64,000 bases of DNA. Source: Caldisericota bacterium. Its GTDB lineage: Bacteria > Caldisericota > JANLFM01. Where the stretch lies: contig JANLFL010000005.1 of assembly GCA_024655965.1 (NCBI GenBank), forward strand, positions 57,860-121,859. Direction: 5' to 3'. Position 1 is the first letter of the stretch; every line of letters starts with the position of its first letter. This document shows, one piece after another, positions 24,548-33,372 of this stretch. The notes beneath the pieces are model-generated. The model was not told the DNA's origin and ran no database searches. It saw only the letters and a program-made list of their open reading frames with translations. Both the position numbers and the translations under genes were made by a program.

Positions 24548-25043
24548 AAAATCGAGGATTCCTCGAAAGGAAAAGGAGTTTCCTCAATGTTTTTGCTTTT
24601 CCAATTATATAGGTTTTTTCCAAAGGAAAAGAAAGTTTTGGGCTGTTTGAAAATTCGTTTTAATCCCTAAAATTTTCCAAACAGGTTAAAATTCATTTTC
24701 GCCTATTTTTGAAATAGCTTTCGGGTGGCCTAAACCTTTTTTACTTGGAAAATCGAACAGGTTTTTGTAGTGAAAAGAGTTATTTGTCAAATCTCCTATG
24801 CCTGAACCAATGCCTTCCCCGATCGAACCTCAGTTCTCTCTTTCTCTTTTAAAATCTCCCCCAAGGCTGAAGTGCTTATGTACCAGTTGAGAAAAAAATC
24901 TCCTTCCCCTGAGGTTCGTTCCTCTTTTCGATGACCATGAGGAGCTCCCCGAGACCCTGAGAAAACTTCACATTCCAGGGCCTTTTCAAGGATTTCCTCC
25001 TTCCAAGATTTTGTCAGAAAAAAGCGGAGGAAAAGCGGACCTT
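24548..25043. other. Intergenic stretch between tRNA-Arg and the SLH-transpeptidase gene
   Basis: This is about 500 AT-rich bases. The half near the tRNA (24548-24790) holds only the possible tRNA promoter. The other half (24796-24989) holds the interrupted small minus-strand reading frame described separately. I see no other gene, repeat or RNA here. Confidence 0.6.
24796..24989 (-). pseudogene. Small reading frame interrupted at a run of seven A (possible pseudogene)
   Basis: On the minus strand a TTG (24987-24989) follows GGAAGGAGG at good distance and opens a 37-codon frame (MKRPWNVKFSQGLGELLMVI at its start) that stops at 24876. The adjacent frame continues from the homopolymer at 24892-24898 with protein-like sequence (LNWYISTSALGEILKEKERT) to a stop at 24796. 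Joined across the run of seven, they would encode about 64 residues. This may be a decayed gene, a slippage site or a sequencing error. I do not recognise the product. It lies 54 bases downstream of the SLH-transpeptidase gene and could share its transcript. Confidence 0.35.
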
Positions 25044-26270
25044 TTACCCCTTTAACCTCTCCCAGGTGATCACGATCTTGGTCCCTACAGGAGCCCAGTC
25101 GTAGAGGAGCTTTGCATGCTCGGGGATCAACCCCACACACCCATGGCTCCCGGTGTAAGTGGGGTCGTTCCCAAAATAGCTTTCCGGTTTCCAGTAGTTC
25201 CCGTGAATGGCGTATACCCGGGAGATGAAAAAGAGCACCCAGGGAACGTTGGGAACGTAGTACTCCTCTACCCCCAGGCCTCCCCTCATGTCCACCGCAG
25301 GTGCTTTTTCAAGGACATAGAAGGTCCCCGGAGGAGTTGGCCAACCATGCTTTCCTGTTAAGGTGGGGAACTCGTAGACGATCCTTGCTCCCTCAAGGGC
25401 ATACAAGCGCTGCTCGGAAAGTGAGATGTAGATCGATTTGACAGCGGGCTGGTCAATTGCCCGGAAGAAAAATATGGCAGCATCCCCCCGGGAGAGGGGT
25501 GAATCGGGGGATACTTTTTCGCTCTGAACCACCCCGTATGCCAGACAGGCGAGGATCTCCTGGAAAGCCCAGTGCTCTGGGGGAACGTCCTCAAATGGGG
25601 AGGTGGGCGTGGCGGTGACCAGGGTGTCCTCCCAGCCTTTGGACCTGGCAATCAGGGTCAGGGCTTCCGCTGCCGTGATGAACGCTCCCGGGCGGAAGGT
25701 CCCATCAGGAAAGCCTTGAAAGAGGAAAAAGGGCTTAATTCCCAGGTTCCTTCCCCCTTCAATGAACGGGAAAGCCCAGTGGTCCGGGGGAACGTCAAAA
25801 AAAGAGGGGGTGGAAGGGGTGAATGATGTGACCCCTAATGAAAGGGTGAGGAGCTTGGAGAATTCCGCCCTGGTCAAGAATGCGTCAGGGCGGAAGGTCC
25901 CATCGGGAAATCCGTTCACCAGGCCCCGAATCCAGAGGTGCCTGATCGCCTGTTCCGCGGGGTGACCGACGATATCCGGAAAGGGAATGGTATACATGGT
26001 CGGGGTTTGGGGAACCGTCGGGGTCGGGGATGTGGGAGTTTCAGGAACCGTGGGGGTGGTTGGTGAAGGGGTGGGAGAGGGAGAGGTGGGGGTCGTGGGG
26101 GTCTCGGGGGGAGTAGGTGTCTGGGTGTGTGTAGGGGTGGAAGTGGCCAAATTACTAGGTAATCCGGCAATGACTCCCCCCCTCCAGATGGGTTGGGGAA
26201 GGAGGGAAAGGATGAGGAAAATGAGGATCCAGAGAAACGAAATTTTTAAGAAGCTTTTTCCAAATCTCAT
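25044..26270 (-). CDS. S-layer-homology protein with L,D-transpeptidase (YkuD) domain
   Basis: The 408-residue product has a signal peptide (about 1-32), a Pro/Thr/Ser-rich linker (about 40-92, repeats of the PTVPETPT kind), three SLH repeats (HLWIRGLVNGFPDGTFRPDA, then QGFPDGTFRPGAF, then a third near 225-270), and a C-terminal YkuD domain. The catalytic region shows AIHGNYW and SHGCVGL with the nucleophilic Cys; GWPTPPGTFYVLEKAP precedes it. YkuD enzymes make 3-3 cross-links or attach proteins to peptidoglycan. The SLH part would hold the enzyme in the wall. It lies 58 bases downstream of the zinc-ribbon gene, probably in one unit. Confidence 0.9.
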   Translation of the reverse strand: MRFGKSFLKISFLWILIFLILSLLPQPIWRGGVIAGLPSNLATSTPTHTQTPTPPETPTTPTSPSPTPSPTTPTVPETPTSPTPTVPQTPTMYTIPFPDIVGHPAEQAIRHLWIRGLVNGFPDGTFRPDAFLTRAEFSKLLTLSLGVTSFTPSTPSFFDVPPDHWAFPFIEGGRNLGIKPFFLFQGFPDGTFRPGAFITAAEALTLIARSKGWEDTLVTATPTSPFEDVPPEHWAFQEILACLAYGVVQSEKVSPDSPLSRGDAAIFFFRAIDQPAVKSIYISLSEQRLYALEGARIVYEFPTLTGKHGWPTPPGTFYVLEKAPAVDMRGGLGVEEYYVPNVPWVLFFISRVYAIHGNYWKPESYFGNDPTYTGSHGCVGLIPEHAKLLYDWAPVGTKIVITWERLKG

Positions 26271-26328
26271 CTTCTTCAGGGCGAGGCTGGCTTTCTCAAG
26301 TTTTCCTTTCCCAGAAAAGGTTTTTAAT

Positions 26329-26994
26329 TTATTCCCTGGCCCTCTTGCTCAATTTCAGAAGAAGGTCGATCGCTTCCTGGAACTGCTTTTCCTTTTTCTC
26401 CGGGCAGATGATCATCACTTCCGAGGGCTTTTCTCCTCCAAGGGAGATGATCAGGTTCCCGAACTTGTCCAGGGAGGCATTTTCGATCTCCGAAAAGGGG
26501 TAAGTGAAATAGTTTTTCCCCGACCTGTGAATTAGGCGGGAATCGGTGATGATCAGGGTATCCTCCACGGCGTTGAGAAGGACCAGGACATTTTCCTCCG
26601 GATCGAGTTCCTTTGAGAGCTCTTCGCTTTTCGGGGAATCACTTTCCCGGAGGTTCTCATAGGAATCGATGAGCCTCCTTTTGGCGCTCTCCACTTCCAT
26701 CCCACATACCGGGCAGGTCTGGGTTTTCAGGCCGAATCTTTCCTTGCAATCTAAATTGGGGCAGTAGTTCCAGGCTTTTTTCCCGCAGGAGGGACAGAAA
26801 GGGTCAATACGGGAGATCTTTGCTCCGCAATATGGACAGACTAGCCGCTCAACCTTTAAAAAGGTGGTCTTGTCCTCTGATATCCTGAATTCCACCCCGC
26901 AGTAAGGGCAGGAGGTAATCCCCTCCTTTAGGGGAGCTCCACAGGAGGGACACTTGATTGCTCCGCAGGTGGGACATTGCTCAACTTTATCCAT
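26329..26994 (-). CDS. Zinc-ribbon protein with C-terminal PH-like domain
   Basis: The 221-residue product starts with a row of cysteine pairs: CPTCGAIKCPSCGAPL, CPYCGVEF, CPYCGAKI, CPSCGKKAW, CPNLDCKERF and CPVCGMEV, enough for three or more zinc ribbons of the double-zinc-ribbon kind (to about residue 100). An acidic linker follows. The end (about 128-205; VLLNAVEDTLIITDSRLIH, then YPFSEIENASLDKFGNLIIS) resembles bacterial PH-type domains. No membrane segment is present. The function is unknown; such proteins may act as scaffolds. It starts 1 base before the stop region of the glycosyltransferase gene upstream, hence the same operon. Confidence 0.72.
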   Translation of the reverse strand: MDKVEQCPTCGAIKCPSCGAPLKEGITSCPYCGVEFRISEDKTTFLKVERLVCPYCGAKISRIDPFCPSCGKKAWNYCPNLDCKERFGLKTQTCPVCGMEVESAKRRLIDSYENLRESDSPKSEELSKELDPEENVLVLLNAVEDTLIITDSRLIHRSGKNYFTYPFSEIENASLDKFGNLIISLGGEKPSEVMIICPEKKEKQFQEAIDLLLKLSKRARE

Positions 26995-26995
26995 T

Positions 26996-28411
26996 TCATC
27001 CTCCGTTCAGTTTAAAAAGTGTCAATTCAGGGCTTTTCTCCACCAGGGGAAAAATCCCCTCAAGCTCCGGAATTTTAATCATACCTTCTCCGCTGGTGAC
27101 TGCCAAGAACTGGGCCCCTTTTTCCTTGAGGTCCTTTATTAACTCAGTGGTGAGGGGGGAAAGGATACGAAAGCCCTTTCTCTGGCTGTAAAAGAGGTAA
27201 ACCGGGTTCGATTGGTCGATGGCGATCAGGGAGCCCTCTGGGGTGAATTCCCTGATTTTTTCGCCGATTTTTAAAGGATGGGGGTCAACGTTCCAGAAAT
27301 AGCCAGTTTGGGAAAGACCTTCCGTGAAGACCATTACCCCCACCATGATCAAAAGCCCGAAGACCACGTTTTTCAGCTGGTATTTTCCGATTTTGAGCTG
27401 GGAAGCCCTTTCAAAAAGCCAGCCCAAGGAAAGGGCGAAGGCGGGGACAATCATCAGCTGGTAATAATCGTGCTGGAACAGGACGGGGGCGGTGGAAAAA
27501 GCGAAAAAAAGACAAACGGAAATTGCCCAGATGAAAAGGAAGCGGGGTTTCCGGAAAAACGGGGAGAGGGCAAGGGAAAGAAGGAAAACGAATAGTCCTG
27601 TCCAGGTTAGCACCCTTTCTCCCAGGCGGAAAAAGAGGAAGTTCCAGAAATCAGTAGAGGAGAGGGTTGTCAGAAAATTGGGGAGCATATGGATGGAAAT
27701 CAGGGAGGTCAAAAATTTTGATTCCGCAAGTGAGTGGGAGAACCAAAAATAAACGAAGGGAGGGATCAGCGCGGAAAAAAGCATCAGCCATATTTTCCAG
27801 TCTATCAAACCCTTTAGCCCCTTTTCCTCCAGAAGGAAAAAAAGGAACAAAAGCCCCAGGAACAGGAAGCTTGGCTTGGAGAGGATTGAGAGCATGATGA
27901 AGATCGCGGTCAATGTCCAGAGCTTCCACCCCCCTCTTTTTAGATAGATGGTGAAGAAATAGAGGGCCCCAAGGCTCATCCCCATAAGGACGGGCTCAGG
28001 AAGGATCGCCCGATTGTAAAAAACGTTGAAGGGGAGGAGGGCGTAGATGAAACCGGAAATGAAGGCCGCCCTTTCCCCGAACCTCTGCTCCCCGAGGAGG
28101 ACCAGGAAGATCAGGCTGATCAGGGAAAAGAAAATGGAAACAGCCCTGGCTGTGGGGATCAAATCCCCCGAGAGTTTAAAAAAGGGGAAGGCCAGGAGCG
28201 GAAGAAAGGGGAATTCAAGCTCGGCGTAGTTGGGTGGAGGGCCATCGTAATCCAGCTGGGGAAAGATGGAGAAATTTTCACCGAGGTTAGAAAGCATGGA
28301 GGCAGTATCCGCCTGCCTCCAGGATGCGTGTTCGCTTAAAGGGTTGGTAATTCCGTAAAGCCTCAAAGCCAGAAAAAGAGCTATCAGAATTATCCAAAGG
28401 TATTTCCGCAC
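26996..28411 (-). CDS. Glycosyltransferase family 39-like integral membrane protein (ArnT/PMT type)
   Basis: The 471-residue product has about 11-12 hydrophobic segments. The first periplasmic/outer loop reads HASWRQADTASML near residue 30, where the acidic residue after WRQ is the family's catalytic position, and a C-terminal soluble part extends from about residue 380. Such enzymes transfer a sugar from a polyprenyl-phosphate donor on the outer face of the membrane. I chose the GTG at 28411 because TACAAT lies exactly 6 bases upstream, as in leaderless genes, and no ribosome site is seen; an ATG at 28429 is the alternative. A divergent GT2 gene of the DPM1 type, 84 bases away, could supply the polyprenyl-phosphate sugar. 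Confidence 0.8.
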   Translation of the reverse strand: MRKYLWIILIALFLALRLYGITNPLSEHASWRQADTASMLSNLGENFSIFPQLDYDGPPPNYAELEFPFLPLLAFPFFKLSGDLIPTARAVSIFFSLISLIFLVLLGEQRFGERAAFISGFIYALLPFNVFYNRAILPEPVLMGMSLGALYFFTIYLKRGGWKLWTLTAIFIMLSILSKPSFLFLGLLFLFFLLEEKGLKGLIDWKIWLMLFSALIPPFVYFWFSHSLAESKFLTSLISIHMLPNFLTTLSSTDFWNFLFFRLGERVLTWTGLFVFLLSLALSPFFRKPRFLFIWAISVCLFFAFSTAPVLFQHDYYQLMIVPAFALSLGWLFERASQLKIGKYQLKNVVFGLLIMVGVMVFTEGLSQTGYFWNVDPHPLKIGEKIREFTPEGSLIAIDQSNPVYLFYSQRKGFRILSPLTTELIKDLKEKGAQFLAVTSGEGMIKIPELEGIFPLVEKSPELTLFKLNGG

Positions 28412-28417
28412 GGGAAA

Positions 28418-28423
28418 ATTGTA
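28418..28423 (-). promoter_or_regulatory. -10 box of a leaderless start (GT39-like gene)
   Basis: TACAAT on the minus strand ends 6 bases before the GTG at 28411, so transcription would begin at or next to the start codon. No good -35 box and no ribosome site are visible. Confidence 0.45.
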
Positions 28424-28460
28424 TCCCATTTTTCGGGTTTTTAGATACTCCCTTTTCTCA

Positions 28461-28489
28461 TTGACAATTTAACCTTTCCCCTTTTTACT
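28461..28489 (+). promoter_or_regulatory. Promoter of the GT2 gene, likely leaderless
   Basis: A consensus TTGACA (28461-28466) is followed after 17 bases by TTTACT (28484-28489). Only 6 bases separate the -10 box from the ATG at 28496, and no ribosome site is present, so the messenger probably starts at the A of the ATG. Confidence 0.55.
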
Positions 28490-28495
28490 CATCCT

Positions 28496-29206
28496 ATGAA
28501 CCCGAAAGGATGGCTGGTCATTCCCGCCTTCAATGAGGAGGGAAACGTGCTTCGCCTGGTGGGGAGACTGGAGGAAGTCATCCAGAAGAACTTCTGGGAC
28601 CTGGGAATTCTCCTTGTAAACGACGGGAGCACCGATTCAACTTCTTTGGAAATCGAGCAGGCGGAGAAGGAGTTTTCCAACGTCAGGCACCTTGACCATC
28701 CCAGGAACATGGGCTACGCCCAGGCAATGAGGACAGCCTTCAATTTCCTTAAAGGAACAGATGCCCAATTTGGGATCGTTATGGATGCGGATTTTACCCA
28801 TGATCCCGCATTTCTCCCCTCGTTTCTTGAAGCCCTCGAGGAAGGAAAGGATTTCGTCATAGGCTCCCGCTACGTGGGAGAGGGGAAAATGGAGGGAGTC
28901 CCTCTCTGGAGGCAGTTTCTCAGCTGGGCTGGAAATCAGGTTGGAAGAATTTTCGGGATTCCGGTTAAGGATGCCACCTCGGGCTTCCGGGGCTTTTCCC
29001 GCAGAGCCTTCGAAATCGTCCTGAAATGCCGGGAAAACGATTTCTCAATTCAGCTTGAGGAAGTCCTTCTGGCCAAAAAAGCGGGGTTATCCTTTCGGGA
29101 GGTGCCAATTACTCTTGGTGTTCGCGAGGTGGGGAAGTCTAAATTCCACTACTCCCTGAAGCTTTTCCTCCGCTACGCCAGACTTCTTTTGAAAAACCTG
29201 TTTTGA
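28496..29206 (+). CDS. Family 2 glycosyltransferase, dolichol-phosphate mannosyltransferase-like
   Basis: The 236-residue product has the GT-A fold of family 2: VIPAFNEEGNVLRLV (8-22), VNDGSTDST (41-49), NMGYAQAMRTAF (about 71-82), MDADFTHDP (near 96, the metal-binding DxD) and DATSGFRGFSRR (near 162). The size and the SGFRGFSR motif fit DPM1-type enzymes without membrane segments, which load a sugar from a nucleotide onto polyprenyl phosphate at the inner face. The divergent GT39-like gene is a likely user of that product. The ATG has no ribosome site and lies 6 bases from a -10 box. Confidence 0.88.
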   Translation: MNPKGWLVIPAFNEEGNVLRLVGRLEEVIQKNFWDLGILLVNDGSTDSTSLEIEQAEKEFSNVRHLDHPRNMGYAQAMRTAFNFLKGTDAQFGIVMDADFTHDPAFLPSFLEALEEGKDFVIGSRYVGEGKMEGVPLWRQFLSWAGNQVGRIFGIPVKDATSGFRGFSRRAFEIVLKCRENDFSIQLEEVLLAKKAGLSFREVPITLGVREVGKSKFHYSLKLFLRYARLLLKNLF

Positions 29207-29214
29207 TCGAGGGG

Positions 29215-31875
29215 TTATTCCGGGATTTTTGAGAAGACCAGAACCTTAAGCGCTTCCAGCAATCCGAAGTTAACAATTCCCAGAAGGGCGATGAAACCCC
29301 AATCGATCAGGTCCAGGGGTAAGGTGCCGAAAGCCCGGGAGATCCCCGGGGTGTAGACGATCAGGACCTGGAGCAGGAAGGAGGAGATCACTGCCCAGAT
29401 CAGGTACTTGTTCGAGCCAAAACCCATTTTCCATCCTGGGAGCCGGTCCGAACGGGAATAAAAGCTGTATAAGAGCTCCAGGACGACGATGGTCGTGAAA
29501 GCCATGGTCTCCCCCTTTACCACCGAATGCTTCAGACCGAAGACAAAAGCAAAAAGGGTGGAGACGGCCATCAGCAGCGCGGAAATTCCCAGCCTCCAGA
29601 GCACCCTTTTGGTGAAAATCCCGGTCTTCTTGCTTCTGGGTTTTTCCTCCATCACTCCCTTTTCCGGGGGGTTAACCCCCAGGGCTAAAGCGGGCAAGCC
29701 GTCGGTCACCAGGTTCATCCAGAGGATTTGAGCGGGGGTCAAGATGGGCTCCCGGGCGGGGAAAAGGAGGAATCCCATAAACACCGCCAGGACCTCCGCC
29801 AGGTTACAGGAGAGCAGGAAGGAAATGAACTTCTTGATGTTGGAAAAAATGGTCCTCCCTTCCTCCACAGCTTTCACGATCGTGGCAAAGTTATCGTCAG
29901 TCAACACCATGTCCGCCGCTTCCTTGCTGACGTCAGTCCCGGTGATCCCCATCGCCACCCCGATGTTTGCCTGCTTTAAAGCAGGGGCGTCGTTAATTCC
30001 GTCCCCGGTCATGGCCACCACGTGCCCCAGGCTCTGGTAGGCGTTGAGTATCCTCACTTTGTCCTCGGGGGAGACGCGGGCGTAAATGGAAAGCTCTGGG
30101 GCTTTCTTGAGGAGTTCCTCGGGGGAGAGCCTTGAGAGATCCTCGCCGGTAATCGCCTGGTGTTCCTTTTCGATCAACCCCAGCTGGGAACCGATTGCCA
30201 CTGCGGTAAGGAGGTGGTCCCCGGTGATCATCACCGGCTTTATCCCCGCTTTCCGGCAAATCTCAATTGCCTCCTTGACTTCCTCCCGGGCAGCGTCCCT
30301 CATTCCCACAAGTCCCAGGAATATCAGGTCTTTTTCTGGAGCCTCGTTCTCTTTGAGGGGCTTGTAAGCAATCCCCAGAACCCTGAGGCCATCCCTGGCC
30401 ATCCTCTCATTCTTTTTTAGGATTAAATCCTTCCCTCTTTCACTTAAGGGCTCAACTTCTTCTCCATTTTGAATCCGGTTGCAGAAATGGATGAGGACGT
30501 CCGGTGCCCCTTTGGAAAATGCGAAGTGAGCCCCGTCCTTTCTAAAAACCGTGGTCATCATTTTCCTCTCGGAGGTGAAGGGTATTTCGTGGATCCGCTG
30601 GTACTCCTTTAAAAGGTCCTCCTTTTTGAAGCCCAGCTTATGGGAAAGGACCACTAAGGCTCCCTCCGTTGGATCCCCCCGGATTTCCCATCTTTCGCCC
30701 TCCTTCACCAGGTGAGCGTCGGTGTTCAGGGAAGCGGCGACGACCAGTTTTTCAATGTCAGGCGGGAGGTCGGAGAGGGGCCCGTCTTCCGCTTGAATTT
30801 CCCCTTTCGGTTCGTACCCTTTTCCGGTAATTTTGAACTCATCTTTGGCGGTAACCAGGAATTCCACGGTCATCTCGTTGAGGGTCATGGTCCCGGTCTT
30901 ATCCGAACAGATGATGGAGGTGGAACCGAGGGTCTCCACCGCGGGGAGGTGCCTGATGATCGCCCCCCTTTGGGCCATCCTCTGAGTTCCCAGGGCGAGG
31001 ACTATGGTAACCACTGCGGGAAGTCCTTCGGGAATGGCCGCCACCGCGAGGCTGATAGAAAGAAGAAGCATGAAGAGGATCGGGGCTCCCCGAAGGATTC
31101 CCACTAAAAAGACAACCAGGCAAATACCCAGGACCATCAATGCTAAGACCTTGCCTACCTGATCAAGGTTCCTCTGAAGAGGAGTTGCCTCCTTTTCTGT
31201 CTCCTCGAGGAGGGTGGCGATTTTTCCGATTTCCGTGGACATCCCGGTGGAGACTACCACCGCTTCTCCTCTGCCGTAGGTAACGGTTGTGCCGGAAAAG
31301 ACCATGTTTCTCTGCTCTCCCAGGGAGGTTTCCTCCTCCAGAACGCCGACTGATTTCTCCACGGGAACGGATTCCCCGGTTAAAGGAGCTTCGTCGGTCA
31401 TCAGGTTGAACGAGGAAATTACCCTGGCGTCCGCAGGTACCCGGTTTCCCGCAGAAAGAACGATCACGTCCCCCGGGACTACCTCTGTGCTGTCGATTTC
31501 CTTTATTTTCCCCTCCCTGATTACCTGTGCTTTGGGGACCGCCATCTTTTTCAGGGCTTGAAGGGCTTTTTCCGCTCTTTCCTCCTGGATCAAGCCTAAA
31601 ATTGCGTTCATCAGGACGATCGCCGAAATAACGATGGCGTCGATGTATTCCCCCAGAATTCCCGATACCAGGATTGCCGCAAGGAGGATAAAGATCAGAG
31701 GGCTCTTGAACTGATCGAGAAACCTAAGCCATATGGGAACCCTTTCCTTTTCCTTGAGCTCGTTTTTCCCGAAGGTTTGAAGCCTTGCTTTTGCCTCCTC
31801 CTCAGAAATTCCCGAGGGAGATGATGAGAGGGTTTTGAAGACTTCCTCCTCTTTTAGGGAGTGCCAGTTTGTCAT
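29215..31875 (-). CDS. P-type (P2) cation-transporting ATPase, calcium type
   Basis: The 886-residue product is a complete P-type pump: N-terminal cation-ATPase domain (GISEEEAKARLQTFGKNEL), actuator motif LTGESVPV (near 170), PEGLP in the fourth membrane helix (near 290), phosphorylation site CSDKTGTMT (near 325), nucleotide-binding region, and TGDGINDAPALKQ (near 610), with ten predicted membrane helices. PEGLP and the overall pattern match P2A calcium or manganese exporters (PacL-like); the ion is not proven. Its ATG overlaps the stop of the SLH-M23 gene upstream in ATGA, so the two are translationally coupled. It converges with the GT2 gene, 8 bases apart. Confidence 0.92.
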   Translation of the reverse strand: MTNWHSLKEEEVFKTLSSSPSGISEEEAKARLQTFGKNELKEKERVPIWLRFLDQFKSPLIFILLAAILVSGILGEYIDAIVISAIVLMNAILGLIQEERAEKALQALKKMAVPKAQVIREGKIKEIDSTEVVPGDVIVLSAGNRVPADARVISSFNLMTDEAPLTGESVPVEKSVGVLEEETSLGEQRNMVFSGTTVTYGRGEAVVVSTGMSTEIGKIATLLEETEKEATPLQRNLDQVGKVLALMVLGICLVVFLVGILRGAPILFMLLLSISLAVAAIPEGLPAVVTIVLALGTQRMAQRGAIIRHLPAVETLGSTSIICSDKTGTMTLNEMTVEFLVTAKDEFKITGKGYEPKGEIQAEDGPLSDLPPDIEKLVVAASLNTDAHLVKEGERWEIRGDPTEGALVVLSHKLGFKKEDLLKEYQRIHEIPFTSERKMMTTVFRKDGAHFAFSKGAPDVLIHFCNRIQNGEEVEPLSERGKDLILKKNERMARDGLRVLGIAYKPLKENEAPEKDLIFLGLVGMRDAAREEVKEAIEICRKAGIKPVMITGDHLLTAVAIGSQLGLIEKEHQAITGEDLSRLSPEELLKKAPELSIYARVSPEDKVRILNAYQSLGHVVAMTGDGINDAPALKQANIGVAMGITGTDVSKEAADMVLTDDNFATIVKAVEEGRTIFSNIKKFISFLLSCNLAEVLAVFMGFLLFPAREPILTPAQILWMNLVTDGLPALALGVNPPEKGVMEEKPRSKKTGIFTKRVLWRLGISALLMAVSTLFAFVFGLKHSVVKGETMAFTTIVVLELLYSFYSRSDRLPGWKMGFGSNKYLIWAVISSFLLQVLIVYTPGISRAFGTLPLDLIDWGFIALLGIVNFGLLEALKVLVFSKIPE

Positions 31876-33272
31876 CTGAGTCCTCCTTGGTTGATCAGAA
31901 GAATCGGGTTAATGGGGGTTTTCCCCAGGCGCGCTTCCCAGTGAAGGTGGGGTCCCGTGACTGCTCCCGTTGATCCCACAAGCCCGATGGTCTCCCCTTT
32001 TTTTATTTCATCCCCTTCTTTTATATAAAAAGCGCTCAAATGGTAATAGAGGGTGAAGAGCCCGGAGCCGTGGTCGATGATGATCGTGTTTCCCCGGGAA
32101 TAGAGTTCCTTGGCCATGACTACCATCCCGCTTCCCGCCGCTTTGACCTCGTCCCCTTCCTCACCCTGGAGATCAACCCCCCAGTGATAATCGGAACCCC
32201 ATCCGGGATAAACCCTTTCTGCCCCGAAAGTCGACAATATTGGTGAATTAATCGGGGCCTGAAAGGGAAAGTCGGGGATGGTTCCGCTTGAAACTGAAAG
32301 AGCGGCATAGACTTCCTCCCTCTCCTTTGCAAGGAGCTCAGGGGATAAAAGGTCGATGCTCTCTTCTGGAAGAACGATGGTCTCCGAGGGGATGGCGTTT
32401 TGAGCGACGATGATGTTTGCTTTTAATGAGATGGAGAATTCCCCCGAGGAGGCGATGAGTACTGCCTCTTTTGGACCGGTTTCTTCATCCAGGGGGATGG
32501 GGACCAGATAGTATCCCGGGACTTCCGTCTTCAATTTTTCCCCTTCAAGGAAAATATGGGCGGAAAAATCCCCGGGGGTTATGAGGTTGATTTTCACCAA
32601 CCCTCCCTGCTGCACCCTGTAAGGCTTTAAAGACAGGCTCAAAGCTCCAAAGGGGGTTTCCTGTGAAACTGAAATTTCCTCAAGTTGAAGGATCCGGCAG
32701 ACCAAAACGGAAAGCTCTGCCCGGGAGATCGTTTCTTCGGGGAAAAAATTTCCATTCTCCCTTCCCAGGGCGATCCCCATTTGATGGAGGATTTCTATCG
32801 AGCGGAAATAGGGATGGTCAAAAGGAACATCTTGAAAACTGGGGTCGGAGAGGATCTCCATTTCGGGGTAGAATGCCCTCCCTAGAATTTCCGCTATCTC
32901 CCCCCTTGAGGGTTTCCTTTCCGGTTCGAAGGAATCAAAAGGGAGGACCTGCTTTTCCAGCAGGGAGAGGAAATAAGGGTAAGCCCAGTGCTCTCCAGGT
33001 AAAGGATTGGGGATCAACCCCTTGGAGAGGGCAACGATTTTTAAAGCTTCTCCCAGGTTTACGGTCTTATCGGGGTAGAAAAGGCCGTTAGGGTATCCGG
33101 AAAGGATGCCATATCTGGAAAGGGAAAGGACTTCCTCCTTCGCCCAGTGGCCTTCAAGATCGGGAAATGAAAAGTCCGTTCCCCGGACTGCCTGAGACCC
33201 AAAAATTGGCAGGTTCAACCCCAGGGAAAAGACCGAAATACCGAGAAAGAAAATTAAAAGCCTTTTCACCAT
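31872..33272 (-). CDS. S-layer-homology protein with M23 (LytM-type) peptidase domain
   Basis: The 466-residue product has a signal peptide (about 1-25), three SLH repeats (first YGILSGYPNGLFYPDKTVN, third MGIALGRENGNFFPEETISR) to about residue 195, a beta-rich middle part, and a C-terminal M23 metallopeptidase domain. Zinc ligands are visible in DYHWGVDLQG and GPHLHWE. M23 enzymes cut peptide cross-links of peptidoglycan, here held in the wall by the SLH part; loss of activity cannot be excluded but the ligands are intact. No ribosome site is present, and TAATAT (33279-33284) ends 6 bases before the ATG, suggesting a leaderless messenger. The calcium pump follows in the same unit. Confidence 0.9.
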   Translation of the reverse strand: MVKRLLIFFLGISVFSLGLNLPIFGSQAVRGTDFSFPDLEGHWAKEEVLSLSRYGILSGYPNGLFYPDKTVNLGEALKIVALSKGLIPNPLPGEHWAYPYFLSLLEKQVLPFDSFEPERKPSRGEIAEILGRAFYPEMEILSDPSFQDVPFDHPYFRSIEILHQMGIALGRENGNFFPEETISRAELSVLVCRILQLEEISVSQETPFGALSLSLKPYRVQQGGLVKINLITPGDFSAHIFLEGEKLKTEVPGYYLVPIPLDEETGPKEAVLIASSGEFSISLKANIIVAQNAIPSETIVLPEESIDLLSPELLAKEREEVYAALSVSSGTIPDFPFQAPINSPILSTFGAERVYPGWGSDYHWGVDLQGEEGDEVKAAGSGMVVMAKELYSRGNTIIIDHGSGLFTLYYHLSAFYIKEGDEIKKGETIGLVGSTGAVTGPHLHWEARLGKTPINPILLINQGGLR

Positions 33273-33278
33273 CTCTAT

Positions 33279-33284
33279 ATATTA
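33279..33284 (-). promoter_or_regulatory. -10 box of a leaderless start (SLH-M23 gene)
   Basis: TAATAT on the minus strand lies 6 bases before the ATG at 33272. No convincing -35 box is found at 16-18 bases. Confidence 0.45.
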
Positions 33285-33357
33285 CTATGAAATCCGGAAG
33301 GGTTTATTCTTTTCCGATCCTCCTTAAACTTCCGTGGCTAAATACCGCCCTCCATTA

Positions 33358-33363
33358 TATAAT
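33358..33363 (+). promoter_or_regulatory. -10 box of cysS
   Basis: A consensus TATAAT lies 9 bases before the ATG at 33373, so the leader would be only a few bases long. The candidate -35 at 33335-33340 (TGGCTA) is weak. Confidence 0.45.
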
Positions 33364-33372
33364 TCCAGGAAA

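Noticed and set aside
25987..26535. A 182-codon plus-strand frame rich in Val and Gly
   Set aside because: It mirrors the Pro/Thr-rich linker of the SLH-transpeptidase on the other strand; low complexity and no signals.
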